From the NCBI RefSeq assembly GCF_003171515.1, contig NC_089390.1:3348001-3412000 (forward strand): a stretch of DNA of 64,000 nucleotides. The letters run 5' to 3'. Origin of the DNA: Pyrenophora tritici-repentis. Taxonomy: Eukaryota > Ascomycota > Dothideomycetes > Pleosporales > Pleosporaceae. The notes under the pieces were generated by a model, which was given only the letters and a program-made list of their open reading frames with translations, ran no database searches and was not told the DNA's origin. Position 1 is the stretch's first letter. Each line of letters begins with the position of its first letter. The translations under genes and the position numbers were made by a program. Of the stretch, positions 52,516 through 63,514 are shown one piece after another.

Positions 52516-54335
52516 TTACCTCCCTTGCGGACCTAGCAACAGCGCCGCAATTGCGTCCACGCATGCATAAAACCTCTCTCCCACCTCAGCCTGTGCCAGG
52601 TATTCTGACGTCTTCTTCATGATAAGATCTTCATGGCACCACTCCTCTAGCGGGACGTCCTCCAAGCCCGTAACATCGAACCTAAAGTATTTCATCCAAT
52701 TCCTCTCCATAAGAGCACTATGTTCCGTCTCAAACTTTTCGCTCCATGCTCTCGCCTCAGATTTTCGGTCTTCAACGCTATTCGCCATCTCGGGTATTTC
52801 ATTGTTGCGATTTATACCTACACCGGTACCGACGGAGACCACAATCATCATGTCATTGGCATAGCGAAATAGCTTCCGGCACTCGAAGAGTATGTCTCGT
52901 ACAGGGTTGTTCTTCGATGTTCCGTGATCTACGAGGCCTTTTTCGATTACAAAGCGTTGGGGGAATCCGGGCTCTGATTGTACGTATCTTGAGGCGGCAG
53001 AGGTCGCCTTCATTGCTTTCCATATGGGCATATTTTGGTCTAGGTCCGGGCCGGTAATGCGTCGAGTTTGGTACGACCGTATCAGTGCTGCTCGGTTGGT
53101 ACCTTGTATTTATCAGTATAGCACCCAAAAGACCGATGCTCTGTTCGGGTTTGGTACATACCGATATCCATTTGCGTAGTGATTGCAAAGCTGGATGCAG
53201 GGTCAGAAAGTCTCCGCAAGTAGTAGGGATGATAGACTTACACATCTCCTGAATCTGGGCGTACGTCCAGAAGTATCTCATCTGGGTTACCCAACTCTTG
53301 TTGTATGACATTCTTGATCTCATTCTCCAGCGCAGTGTCATCGACTGTTCGTGAATGTGCGTGAGGATCCAGATACTTGAAATAGTCTCGCTTGTTACAG
53401 AACACCTGCTTTGCAATCTGCTTGTATGCTTCCCTGGCTCGATAAGCTTGCATGCGAAGGCGGCAAAGCATGATGGCTATCACACCACCGAGAGAGCTAC
53501 CGCCTGTCAAGTCAAAGATCTGATGACTGTCTAGGCGCTGCCCGACTTTGACACATATTGCATTGACCAGTGATTCGACCAAAAGAAGAGCAGACAATCC
53601 TCGGATACCATCGCCATCAATTGAAAGCAAGATCTTGGTTTCACGTGTACGCGAGAGGATGGCTTTCTGGGGCGATTCCGCTCTTTTTGGAGGAGCGAAC
53701 GCGGGATCACATGTGATGGGCCTGAACTGTGGAGGCGATGGTCCACTACTGCTGTGGTTGTGAGGGACATCGTTTGGTGGCGTCTGCCCCGCTGGAATAT
53801 GCTCCGCCGACTGTGTGGGGGCATCATTGATAACAGGTCGGGGTGCATATGGAGAAGCATAAGTGGTAGGTGGGGCCGTCGCTGACGGGGGTGTACTAAG
53901 ATCTCGTGGCGATGGTGGAACAGCTTGCTCGACTGCCGTAGATGATGGTGGTGTAAGGAGAGCTGGATGTATGTTAGGGTCGGGTGTGGCCTGTCCATGG
54001 CCAGGACCTAGCGGTGGAGGACCTGTAGAGGATGGAGGTGGAGACGGCCAGGGAGCATATCCTGCGTATGGATCCCTAATAAGTCGCGTCTCGGCTTCCT
54101 CTGCAATGCGGCGTATATCAGGGTCCTGGGCCTTGCTACATAATGTTAACACGGACACGCAAGTTTCGTACTCAGAGAGTGTGACGTACTGTTTTACGTA
54201 GCTGACGTCCCATGATTCCCAGCGACCGGAAAGCAGGAACTGGATGGAAGCAGGGTATGCGGGGTCATGGAAATAGTGTGTACCTTCTACGGGTGAGTAC
54301 CGTACACAACTGAAGTCTACCTGGGTCCACGACAT
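52516..54335 (-). CDS. patatin-like phospholipase
   Basis: Exons 54335-53242, 53190-53162 (29 nt) and 53102-52516, with 51- and 59-bp GT-AG introns, give 569 residues. The N-terminal 90 residues are a small unassigned region; a Pro-rich disordered linker runs from about 95 to 225. The patatin domain starts ILLSIDGDGIRGLSALLLVE. The oxyanion-hole motif is usually DGGGxRG, here DGDGIRG. The nucleophile elbow is GGSSLGG near 280 (GxSxG). The Asp of the dyad is in DHGTSKNNPV near 430, where DGG/DGA is usual. It would hydrolyse phospholipid or glycerolipid acyl esters. The domain occurs in fungi both alone and as NLR effector; no NACHT or NB-ARC domain is attached here. Confidence 0.88.
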
Positions 54336-56520
54336 GTCGCTGGGATGGATCTGATGGCGTGGTCCGGTAGTATGAATGCTAGATTGTTGGTGGCAACCAG
54401 CCTTGTATTGTCTCTCTAGTAAGAACAGCGGTGGGCCGAACGGCAGTCCTAAAAGACACGCGGTAAGACACTAGCTGCCTGTGGGTACTAGGCGTTAATC
54501 AGAAAGCAAACGAGGGCTTTGGCACGGCCAATCGCAGAACGTCCAGCGGCCCGCCTGCAAGGTATATGCAGCCCAGCTCGTTAAAAGCGATGCTATGAGC
54601 GGATCCGAGCCAGGCGGCCGCGATTGACCGGCGAGATACGCCATGTGTGTGCGACGTGGAAGGACGAGGCCACTCGGCAAATAGTGGGTTTGACGATTTG
54701 ATGATTTGGTGACACGCGGGCTTGATCTGCTATACCCAGCACATCCCTGTTTGTGCATTTTACCGCAATGGAGCGGTAGAAATGCCGGTCAGACGTGGTT
54801 ACAAGCTGAACTGACTCAGACAGATCTTTTGCCAATCGAATTGCCAATACACAATGTGCGGCACGTACAGTCGTTGTTGGGAAGGGATGATGAGATGCCG
54901 GTGGAAGTTTGCCACGATAGCTGGTAGACGAGGAGCGTTGACATGGGTCCACGCCCGCGGCCCGCAGCGTGCCGGATACTCGGTTAGCCTGCTCAACAGA
55001 GTGCTTTCATCCTCACTCTTAGCTAATAGTTTAATTTCCACTCATGGTCAGATGTACTGGACACCAAACGTGTTATTTTTCATCGGCCTATTGCATACGC
55101 CATATTGTGTTTGTTTTAGCTAATTATTGCGTTACTTCGACCTTTAAGAGCAAAAGCCCCCGACTACGATTCGCAAGCCTGTGTCTAGATTTGCTAACTT
55201 TAGATTGATGTGAGCCGTCTTATATACTTCCAAAACCCATAGAGAACGAATTTTAATCATTCGGGCTGTTTTAACACAGCCACGAACACCCCAGTGAATA
55301 TATGGCTTGCTACTACACTGCTTTTATGTAGCAGGAAAATGATTATAAGAAATAGTCTAATCTCAGTTACATCATCATCGCATGCGATCCATCACTAACC
55401 ATTTCAGCGGTAGGTTTCCAGTAGTGCTTAATTTGTGCGCTTGTCCTAGCAATTTTGGATATGTCTGGACCCAGGGAAGAGCCACGCATAGTATGCATAC
55501 ATGAGACGCTACACATATGAACATACGTCTTGGCCTGTTTGTGAGTACATATCAACTTGCAATCAAACTTGAGATCTCTTTGGGGAGCCGTGCCACAAAC
55601 CATGGTTCCATATCTTGATAACTAAATCTCATCAAGTACAATGAAATCCACACTTCCAAGGGTCCCCCAACATACATCTTGGCATGTTTATCCTAACCAT
55701 CAGTTTTCCATGCCCCTGTCTCGCAACATAAGTCCCAACATGGTCTTTTCAATAAACCTACTTGGCACCTTTGCCTTTCTTTCTTTCGATACCCGAGCAA
55801 CGATCTAGTTCTTCACCATCACCCAGCACAATCCCCCATCTCCCTCCACTGCTCTGAAGCCTTTCGTAATCACGCCACAGATGTCATTACACAAACCCGA
55901 ATGGTTGTCATCAAGACAATGTTCCAACCTCCTCGAACACCAAAATTAGGGTACAAGATCACGCCAGATCCTACGACCGTACCCAGAAAATCAGTGCAAG
56001 GCTCTTCTTGTCTTCCCCTGGAAACAGCGATGCACCATCACTCTCGATGTGACTTCGTTCAACTACGTCCGCTGCTCATGGGTCAGACGCTTACGTGTAT
56101 TAGTGGTTCAAGGGGTTGGAAGGAGAACGAGTATCCTCCTAGGACGGTGTCGCGGGGCGGCATAAAGTGTGTTTCTGTCAGGTAGGACTCACTCTCGCGT
56201 GAAGAGGATGGGAGGAAATCAGCAATCTAAAGAAGAGTAGAGGAGTTGAGTAAGGTTGATAGGATGTAGTAGGATCGCAGAATAAAACAATATTGAGATT
56301 CCGGTACGACGTGTGACAACCGTCCAGTAACCCGGTTTGGAATTTCGAAGCAAATTTCATTTCTCGCCGAGTCTATTCGCTATGAAGACCCTAGCGGTGT
56401 TCGTTCATGCAACCCATGCTCATATTCATTTCATGAGCTCCGAATCCCAGAAGATGATGAACCGAATGAAGTTAACTCCGTCCATTTGTGCATGCACCAC
56501 ATCCTTTACACGTTGATTCT
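54336..56520. other. 2.2-kb gene-poor intergenic region
   Basis: The left part is the promoter of the patatin-like gene. Small ORFs (for example 54706-54927 and 55901-56185) have no domain or homologous neighbour. AT content rises from about 55040 to 55400. No RNA gene or repeat pair is visible. Confidence 0.45.
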
Positions 56521-57235
56521 CTATGCCTTCTCAGCGGCGGCCTTTGCCTTGACACCCCGGACCTTTGATGGCTTGTCGGCCTTGACGGGTCTCTGGCTCT
56601 TGCGGATGGCAGAAGCCTTGGCGACGGCATCTTTGCGGAGGTCGGGGCGGTAGTTGCGCTTGGTGGTGGAGTTGACGATTGCGGAGTAGGTCCTGCAATA
56701 GTCAGTGGATGTTCCCCCGAAAACACTTGAGGATGGCGCTTCATTCAAAGTATAAAGTTTGCGCCTTGGAACTACGTACTTGCGGGTAGACTTGGCGGGG
56801 CCGAAGGTGGTGGTCTGGATGGAGGACGCGGGCTGGTGGTGCTTGTTGGCCTTCTTGATCAGAAGTGTGACACCACCCTCCTTTCCTGGAATGACACCGA
56901 TAGCCTAATCAAATACAATCAATACCCGTCTTCTCCAACATTGTGCATCCGTGCTTCGTGGTAGTCGTACCTTGTTGGCGATGGAGCCCTCGTTCTGTGC
57001 ACAGTCAGCCAATTGCTCGTCCAAAAATGCCAGGAATTCTTGCATACCTTGCGGCTGTACACGTTCCTCAGGTTAAGAGGATCGCGCGAGAACTGGACGC
57101 CATTCGCCCTCTTGACGAGCGTAGAGCTGCGTCCCTCTGCCATATGTCAACCCCAATCCTTTGCCAAATCCCAGTCCGTAATCTTCACTCACTGGTAACC
57201 TCCCAGGCAAGATCGTGCGAAATAGTGGTGGCCAT
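56521..57235 (-). CDS. RPL28: 60S ribosomal protein L28e
   Basis: Five exons: 57235-57193, 57136-57048, 56994-56971 (a 24-nt micro-exon), 56904-56780 and 56692-56521. All introns are GT-AG, 53-87 bp. The 150-residue product is the size of L28e. MATTISHDLAWEVTKGRSST is followed by KRANGVQFSRDPLNLRNVYS, RKNEGSIANKAIGVIP, a Lys-rich core (LLIKKANKHHQPASS), TRKTYSAIVNSTTKRNYRPD and an Ala/Lys tail. It is a component of the large cytosolic ribosomal subunit, absent from S. cerevisiae but present in most filamentous fungi. High intron density near the 5' end is typical of fungal ribosomal protein genes. Confidence 0.95.
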
Positions 57236-57673
57236 TTTGTCGTATGGAATGTGGATACGGACGTGTCGAGGGCTTGTCGCTGGAAGTTTACGCCAATATT
57301 GAATGGATATCTCGTCTACGTGACCGGATGCGCTTAGTGCGTGTTTCGGGGATGGATCAACATTGGTACCGAGACCGGGGCACCGCTGGGAACGTGAGGC
57401 GCAGCAGCTATGGGGCGGTGCAGCCGAGATGCTTTGTCCGCGACCCCGAGCGATTACATGGCATCATCGTCGTCCGGCTATCCTTTTCTAATGCCTCTGA
57501 CGTTACCAGCTTCGCTTCTACACACTCCTGTGTAATTCACCATATCCTGTTTCTTTTGTCTTCTTCACTCAACTCGCGACACCACCCGCGGGCATTATTA
57601 GCCACTTCCGAAGACGTCCGCCTTGTCGCATACATCATAAACCGTGGTGAAAGCCACAGAAACCGGTGCCAAG
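57236..57673. other. divergent promoter region (L28e / DUF2015)
   Basis: 438 bp between two divergent start codons. It must hold the strong ribosomal-protein promoter. No defined site could be assigned with confidence. Confidence 0.5.
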
Positions 57674-58094
57674 ATGCAGTACATGCTCTATTATCTCTCG
57701 TTCCTTGCCCTCGTGGTGGGAACAAGTACGTTGCTCATACTACTGCCCTTAGCCCACGTACTAACGTCGCGCAGCGGCTTACTTCACCCGGCACCACTGG
57801 CTACACCTCGTACCCATCCCTGAACCCATCTATACGCGTTTACCAAGCTCCTTCCGTGAGGATATCGAAGCCGGCCTCTCCTCATCAGCGTTCGATCTTA
57901 GTGGGAATGTGGAAGAGGGTGATTCGCGCCAAGGCCTGGATGACGCAGGCAAGAAAGAGGTCATGCGCATCATGAAGAGACGCGGCGTCGACTTTGATGA
58001 GGCCCGGAGGATTTTCATGCAGGACAGGTTCAAGAAGAACAACATTGGAGCCGACGGCGTACCCCGCGACCCCAAGTTTGTCAGCTTCTCGTAG
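57674..58094 (+). CDS. small fungal DUF2015 / UPF0357 membrane protein
   Basis: Exons 57674-57725 and 57775-58094, with a 49-bp intron (GTACGT...CTAACGTCGCGCAG), give 123 residues. An N-terminal hydrophobic anchor (MQYMLYYLSFLALVVGTTYF) is followed by HHWLHLVPIPEPIYTRLPSS, an acidic linker, and the conserved end KKEVMRIMKRRGVDFDEARR with FMQDRFKKNNIGADGVPRDP. This is the layout of the fungal DUF2015 family, whose function is unknown. A single-pass membrane location (ER or mitochondrial) is inferred from the N-terminus. Confidence 0.87.
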
Positions 58095-58586
58095 AACCAG
58101 GAATTATGGTTTCAGTGGGGTCACATTTCACAAGACTATCACATATTATTTCCTTTGTCAGAGGTTGGGCAAATCATCACATTTCGTTTGTTGGATTCAT
58201 TGGTATATTTCTGCTTGGATTGGCTTGGCAGATAAGCCTGCGAGTATGGGTTCAGATTTGGATGCCGGATGTTGTTTCTTTCCCGACTTTCCTACTTCTC
58301 ATCTCTTTTGCTGACCTCCTGCATCTCTTCGAAGTGACCTTCAAGGTCTCCCTTATCAAACGCACAGTTTTATGAACACGCTATTTTCATCTGTGATTCG
58401 GAATCCCCAACCTGGCTCTTGCCAATAAGATGACGCAATGACGAATTCGCCGCGCAGATAGGAAACATGTCTGACCAGCTCCAGCAAGCGCTCGAGGTAC
58501 CCTCAGAAATGTCTTAGGTATATGAGACGGATTTGTGTGATGCAGAACGTGACTGCAAGATATCTTGGATTCAATTCCAGTCTACT
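58095..58586. other. convergent intergenic region
   Basis: 0.5 kb between convergent genes, taken as 3' untranslated sequence of both. Nothing else recognised. Confidence 0.5.
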
Positions 58587-59628
58587 TTACCTTGGTGCTG
58601 GTGGGTAGCCAGGAGGAGGTCCATAGCCAGGTGGGCCCCCAAAGCCGGGTCCAGGCGGGGGAGGGTAGAAGTTGTTGTGGGCACCATTTGGTGGGCGAGC
58701 GGGCAAGCCAGCTGGAGCCTGTGGAAGTGATGCATGCATGGGAGCTGCGGGGGGCGGCCGTCCATAACCTGGAGCTCCGTTTGGATTGAAGCTGGGAGGT
58801 GCACCGGGAGGTGGACCAGGAAGTCCATAGCCTCCTCCAGGTCCGCTCGGTGCCCCAGGTACACCTCGGCCATCTCCGCCCATTGCTGGACCACTTGGAG
58901 CCACGCCGGGCGGGAGTTGGAAGAGATGCGCTGGTAGAGGCTGAACAGCAGGAGCAACTCCATGCGCCTTGGCCTGTTTCGCGAGCAATCGCTCAGCTTC
59001 GTCTCCATGTCGCTCGCCCTTTCCGTCCTTCTTGTACGCATATTGTACTGTGATTTGCTTGCTCATGATATATTGGTTGTGCATGTTGGCAATGGCCGCA
59101 TCTGAGGATTCGAAATCGCCGTACGAGATAAAACCGTATCCTTTGGACTCGGATGTGACTTCGTCGCGCGCAATCTTGGGTGCGTTCACAAGAGGTCCAA
59201 ACTGCCCGAAGGTATCGTAGAGTGTCCTCTCGTCAACGCCGTGATCGAGGTTACCAATGAATAGCTCCGCACCAATTTCAACATTCTTTTGCTTATCGGC
59301 GGATGCCTTGTTGACGCGTATCCGACTTCCATATAGAGCTACGTTGTTCATGATCTTTGGTGCATAGTCGGCTTCCTCTTCGGTGTGGAATTCAACAAAA
59401 CCGAAGCCTTGGTGCTGGCCGTTGACGCGATCAACAGGCATGTTGACGTTTCGTACTCGGCCGGTGTTGAGCATTAGCTCGTGAAGGATGCGAGGTGTGA
59501 CGCGCTCATGGAGGTTTCCGACGTAGACGGTGGCTTCCTTGTTTTGCTCCCTGCGAATCTGTCAGCCGCGACCTGACAATGAAGATGTTTTGTGTAACTT
59601 ACCAGTGACGGGCGCTAGGAGCCGACAT
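58587..59628 (-). CDS. HSH49: U2 snRNP SF3b subunit 4 (SF3B4/SAP49/Hsh49)
   Basis: Exons 59628-59603 and 59550-58587, with a 52-bp intron (GTAAGT...TTCGCAG), give 329 residues. Two RRMs lie in tandem: ATVYVGNLHERV (RNP2), then HQGFGFVEFH (RNP1), and AELFIGNLDHGVDERTLYDT (RNP2), then SKGYGFISYGDFES (RNP1). A Pro/Gly-rich C-terminus (PPPGPGFGGPPGYGPPPGYP) follows. This is the standard SF3B4 layout. The protein contacts the pre-mRNA near the branch site and SF3B2 (Cus1) in the spliceosome. The start MSAPSARHWEQNKEATVYVG is conserved-looking and is fixed by the intron phase. It is divergent from TOM7. Confidence 0.95.
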
Positions 59629-59955
59629 GGCGAAGATCTTGTGTCCGAAACAGTTGAAAGTCGATTATCTGGGTCGCAACACGTGGCTCAATTGTTTCCT
59701 GGGTCGAAAATAGAATCTCTATAGTGGTGAGTTTGGTGGATGTAACAAGACTGGGGGAAGCACATCTCGAAGATCTTTGGAGCTCGTCACGCTAATGAGA
59801 ATCGGGTTAATACCGCCCAAACCTCCGGCCCGTGCTCTGGATCCCAAGATTTTGACCTTTGCGCATCATCGCAAATCGACTCCACCAAGCCCGCAATCGA
59901 CCATCTCGTCAAACCTCCCAACCTCGCCCAATAAAGTCCCGGTCACATAAGAAAA
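59629..59955. promoter_or_regulatory. shared divergent promoter region of SF3B4 and TOM7
   Basis: 327 bp separate the two start codons. No defined element is recognised. Bidirectional use is inferred from the spacing only. Confidence 0.4.
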
Positions 59956-60400
59956 ATGTATCAATTATCCGAAGAGTCCAAAGTATGTTCGCATGGATAA
60001 AAGCAAGCATAGCGAACAGACATTGACTGTCCACCAGGAGCGCATCGCACGCATCATCGATGTTTCCCGTGTCGCTATCCACTACGGCTACCTCCCTCTA
60101 ATTCTATACCTTGGTTACTCCCGAAGCGAGCCCAAGCCTTCTCTCATCCGGTGAGTTGGTGGCATTTCCTCCCATTCACACATGACGGGTCGCAAAAAAG
60201 AGCACGGTACACAAAAACAAGGTCAAGAGAACGAAGCAGCCTTTTGCCTAGATGTGCTGCAGAAATGCTCGTAGCTTATACCGCTGATCTGTGCCTTGAT
60301 GGATCCACGGAATATTGGCTGCTGGACACTGTCATTTTCGTAATACCACCTGTCCGGGCAACCAGCTAACATATCTAGCCTTTTCTCTCCACTCGCATAA
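59956..60400 (+). CDS. TOM7: mitochondrial import receptor subunit Tom7
   Basis: A 53-residue protein spread over three exons: 59956-59982 (MYQLSEESK), 60038-60150 ([36 protein letters not shown]) and 60379-60400 (the last residues RLFSPLA). Introns are 55 bp (GTATGT...CACCAG) and 228 bp (GTGAGT...GCTAACATATCTAG). The single membrane helix [16 protein letters not shown] and the PKPSLIRLFSPLA end are diagnostic. It modulates assembly of the TOM complex in the mitochondrial outer membrane. All junctions are in phase. Missed by ORF-based searches because each exon is tiny; a 72-codon frame inside intron 2 is spurious. Confidence 0.93.
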
Positions 60401-61223
60401 AGATGCAACAACGACACGTCAACGGCCAATTGCGATTAATTGTACAATATTACACTCTTAGGCGCCAGGGTTCTCGGGTATATGATGTCGCCTGCCATGA
60501 TTGGCATAGCGGTCTATAGATATACTGGGGTTTTCACACTTCCTCTACTCTTTCATGCCACACTACAATCGGCAAGCCATATTCCACATGAGTTGACCTT
60601 CCTGTTTTCATATTACAGAGTACTGCAGATAGATCAATGGCACACTGCAGTAGGCTTGCGTCATGGCGCGCTCAGCCGTAGCTGCAGCTTGCTATTCGCA
60701 CCACACACATATGCATTGAACATGCGTGTCGCAATTGCTGGAAATTGCATAGTGTACACTCCAGCCAGCTGCCGGTGAGCTAGTGATACTCGACTGCTGG
60801 GCGGGGCAGCTTGCCGGTTGTGTGGTAGACTAAAGACGCCAATGATGATACGCTAGCTACCCACGTGGTATCCCGGTTCGCCCACTTGAGCGTCGTGGCC
60901 TGCTCCTCCCCTCCCAACCTGTTCTGAATTTGAATAACCGGCCACTTATCCCCACAAAATGAGGGCCATGGGGTCGTGCATCCAGGTGCATGGCGCTGGG
61001 CCTGCTCTAGGCTGTGTTGCGAACGCTCACGCTCACACAATGGCCCCCACGTCTCCCGTCTGCGTTCACTGTATATCGCAAGCTTCCCCCGGATCATCAC
61101 TCTTCAGATCTCATGGACTGCCCGCACCGCTCCCGTTCTACTCGCACTCGTATTGCTCACCGTACGGTTCAGGTATCGGGCTGACTATCGGCAAATTTAC
61201 ATGATCCGACAACATCCGGCAAC
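60401..61223. other. intergenic region
   Basis: 0.8 kb between two plus-strand genes. Open frames on both strands lack domains. It is taken as the TOM7 3' flank and the promoter of the next gene. Confidence 0.5.
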
Positions 61224-63514
61224 ATGACTGTCCCCAAGGTTGGGGACATTCTGATGCTGTCCCAGAAAGCATTGAAGATTGGCCGGGCTTTCGCATCCTG
61301 TCATAAAAATGCCCCATCCGAGCTTCAGTCTGTCGAAACGGAGATCGGTGACTTGGCAAAAGCACTCAGGCTCCTGGCGGAGACACTGCACGCCGAATCC
61401 GAGAAAGAGCTGTTTCAGTGTGCTGACCAGAAGGTACAAGATGGCATAGGCGCAATATTGTTCTCCTGTCAACGCACGGTGGATGATCTTGACTCGCTTG
61501 TCGACCAGTATCAAGTCATTAAAAAGCACCGCACCGTCGGAGGCTTCGCCATTGAGCGATCATGGACTGACCTGGTCCTGTCAGAATATAGGACAATGAT
61601 ATGGACTACGGAGGGGGGGGATCTCCAAAACTTGAGGGATATGTTGAAAATGCATATAAACTCCATAACGGACCTGATGCAGGCACTCCAAAGGCTAGTG
61701 AACACAACCTTGTGACCTACATCTAACTGACTTCTTATAGCAAGTCTTCAACTCGTCTAAAAAGCGTAGTAACACCGACGGTAGAGCGAACCGATATCAC
61801 ATACCACGCAAATGCAACTCTTGATCGACAGATTGATCAAGTACATCGCATCGTGCAAGATCTTACCTTGACTCCTCAAGACCCACAAACACCACCAATT
61901 CCTCCGAAGAATCCAGCACGATCACCAACAACCGAAACACCAAATCCGCGTGGTTCAAAATTCGCACCGTTCTCGTCGCCCCGGCACCCGAACAACAGGG
62001 TTTCACTACCTCGATTCCCTCAACATCCAATCTCGCCCAACCAACCCACTGTAGCTAGCTTAAATACTAGCCCACCATCTGAACCATCGCCCACGGAGAC
62101 CATCTCCATGGCTAGAACCTCCGATTCCCTTCGAAGATGTGCATCTCGCACGTCAGACTTTAGCTTCGGTGGTTCCTCAATCCGGTACTCAAGCAGTAGT
62201 TATGCATCTTCAGAAGCCGGCACAAGCTCTGCAGGCTGGCAAAGTCCCGCGCAGTTTTCAAACGACTACTTCCTTAACCGAGACCATTCAACGTCAACAA
62301 AGAAGACAACACCCCTACCACGGACCCCGGAAGAAAGCGGAGCAGGCCCGATTGCTGATAACCGACATTCATCACTGCACTCGCTGCCGGTGATTGGGTT
62401 AGCAGCCCCATATGAGCTTCAAAGGACCTCGATAAATATATCCCAGGCCAAATTAAGTCCATTTCCTTCTTCACAGCCCGAGATTATGAAATTGCATCGC
62501 AGCGCAACAACAACGAGCCAAAAAACTACCTTTGAGAGGGAAGCGTTCCGCAACTCAGCCGTCCTATGTGATGTGTAAGACCCATGTCCTCAAACGTCGG
62601 AGATACCACCCCGGCTAACCAACCATATCCCCAGTCGCGGCAGACTAGTCGAGTACTCACACTGCATCAACCAAGACGATCCCCACGATGTCGAGATGCT
62701 ACAAGCATCTGACGAATGCCGTATAGCCGTCATACGGAAACGCATCACAGATCCGGAGTCGCGCATAGTACGCGTAGTAACGTCAATATGGGCTTTCAGC
62801 GACGACAACCTCACGCGTGTCGAACTCCGCATGGAAGACGACCAAATGTACATTCCCTACTCGAGCTACTTCTCCCCCTCCAAAGTATCCATTACAATGC
62901 CTTGCGAGCTCAAATTCCACGACATCAAGCATGGCAACCGTCCCGTTCACGTCGCAAGAACAAGTTGGGTAAACTACATATTCGACACGCCGCAAGCGGC
63001 TGCCCTCTTCCAAAACGAAATCATGGGCCGCACGCTCCTAGCTACATTCCGCACGGAGCAGACTTTACGGTCACACACGTCGCTCGTGGGTAAGTCCTTT
63101 TCCTACGCTGAACAAATGTGTGGTATGGAGAACCTGCGTGTGTGGGAAGACAACGATAGCGGTGCTATTATCGCGTTAATACATTTTTCGGCGCATTTTC
63201 GACAGGGTTATCTGGCTTTTTATCTAAACGACGCGGCGCATCCTGTTAAGGTTAAAGATGATGGGGGCAGGGAGGTCAAGATCAAAGGGCTAAGAGTACC
63301 AATTGAGGGGGCTAGTAGGAAAGATAGTGTCATTGAGGGCAAGGGCAAGGGTAAGATGGGCGAGAGAGAAAGGGAAAAAGAAAAGGAGAAAGGCATTATC
63401 AGTGGGGCCAAGGTCGAATTTGCGACCGATGGAGAGAAGAGGGAGTTTTTGGACATGTGTAAGCATGTGCAGAGGAACATGATTGAGTTACCGGATTTGA
63501 TGGGTGTCAACTGA
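61224..63514 (+). CDS. large fungal protein with helical N-terminal domain, function unknown
   Basis: Exons 61224-61693, 61741-62574 and 62635-63514 give 727 residues. Intron 2 is ordinary (GTAAGA...CCCCAG, 60 bp). Intron 1 works in frame only as a GC-AG intron (AG|GCTAGT...CTAACTGACTTCTTATAG, 47 bp). The N-terminus (MTVPKVGDILMLSQKALKIG, then repeated long helices with EKELFQCADQKVQDGI) looks like the all-helical fungal N-terminal domain often attached to NACHT or signalling proteins. A Ser/Pro-rich linker (about 200-440) follows, then a folded region with HDIKHGNRPVHVARTSWVNY, QAAALFQNEIMGRTLLATFR and a Lys/Glu-rich GKGKMGEREREKEKEK insert near its end. No NTPase motif is present. I do not recognise the C-terminal domain. 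Confidence 0.78.

Noticed and set aside
55901..56185. 94-codon plus-strand ORF in the 54-56 kb gap
   Set aside because: No recognisable family, no supporting splice sites, unremarkable context.
60151..60369. 72-codon ORF on the plus strand
   Set aside because: It lies entirely in TOM7 intron 2 and has no protein-like features.
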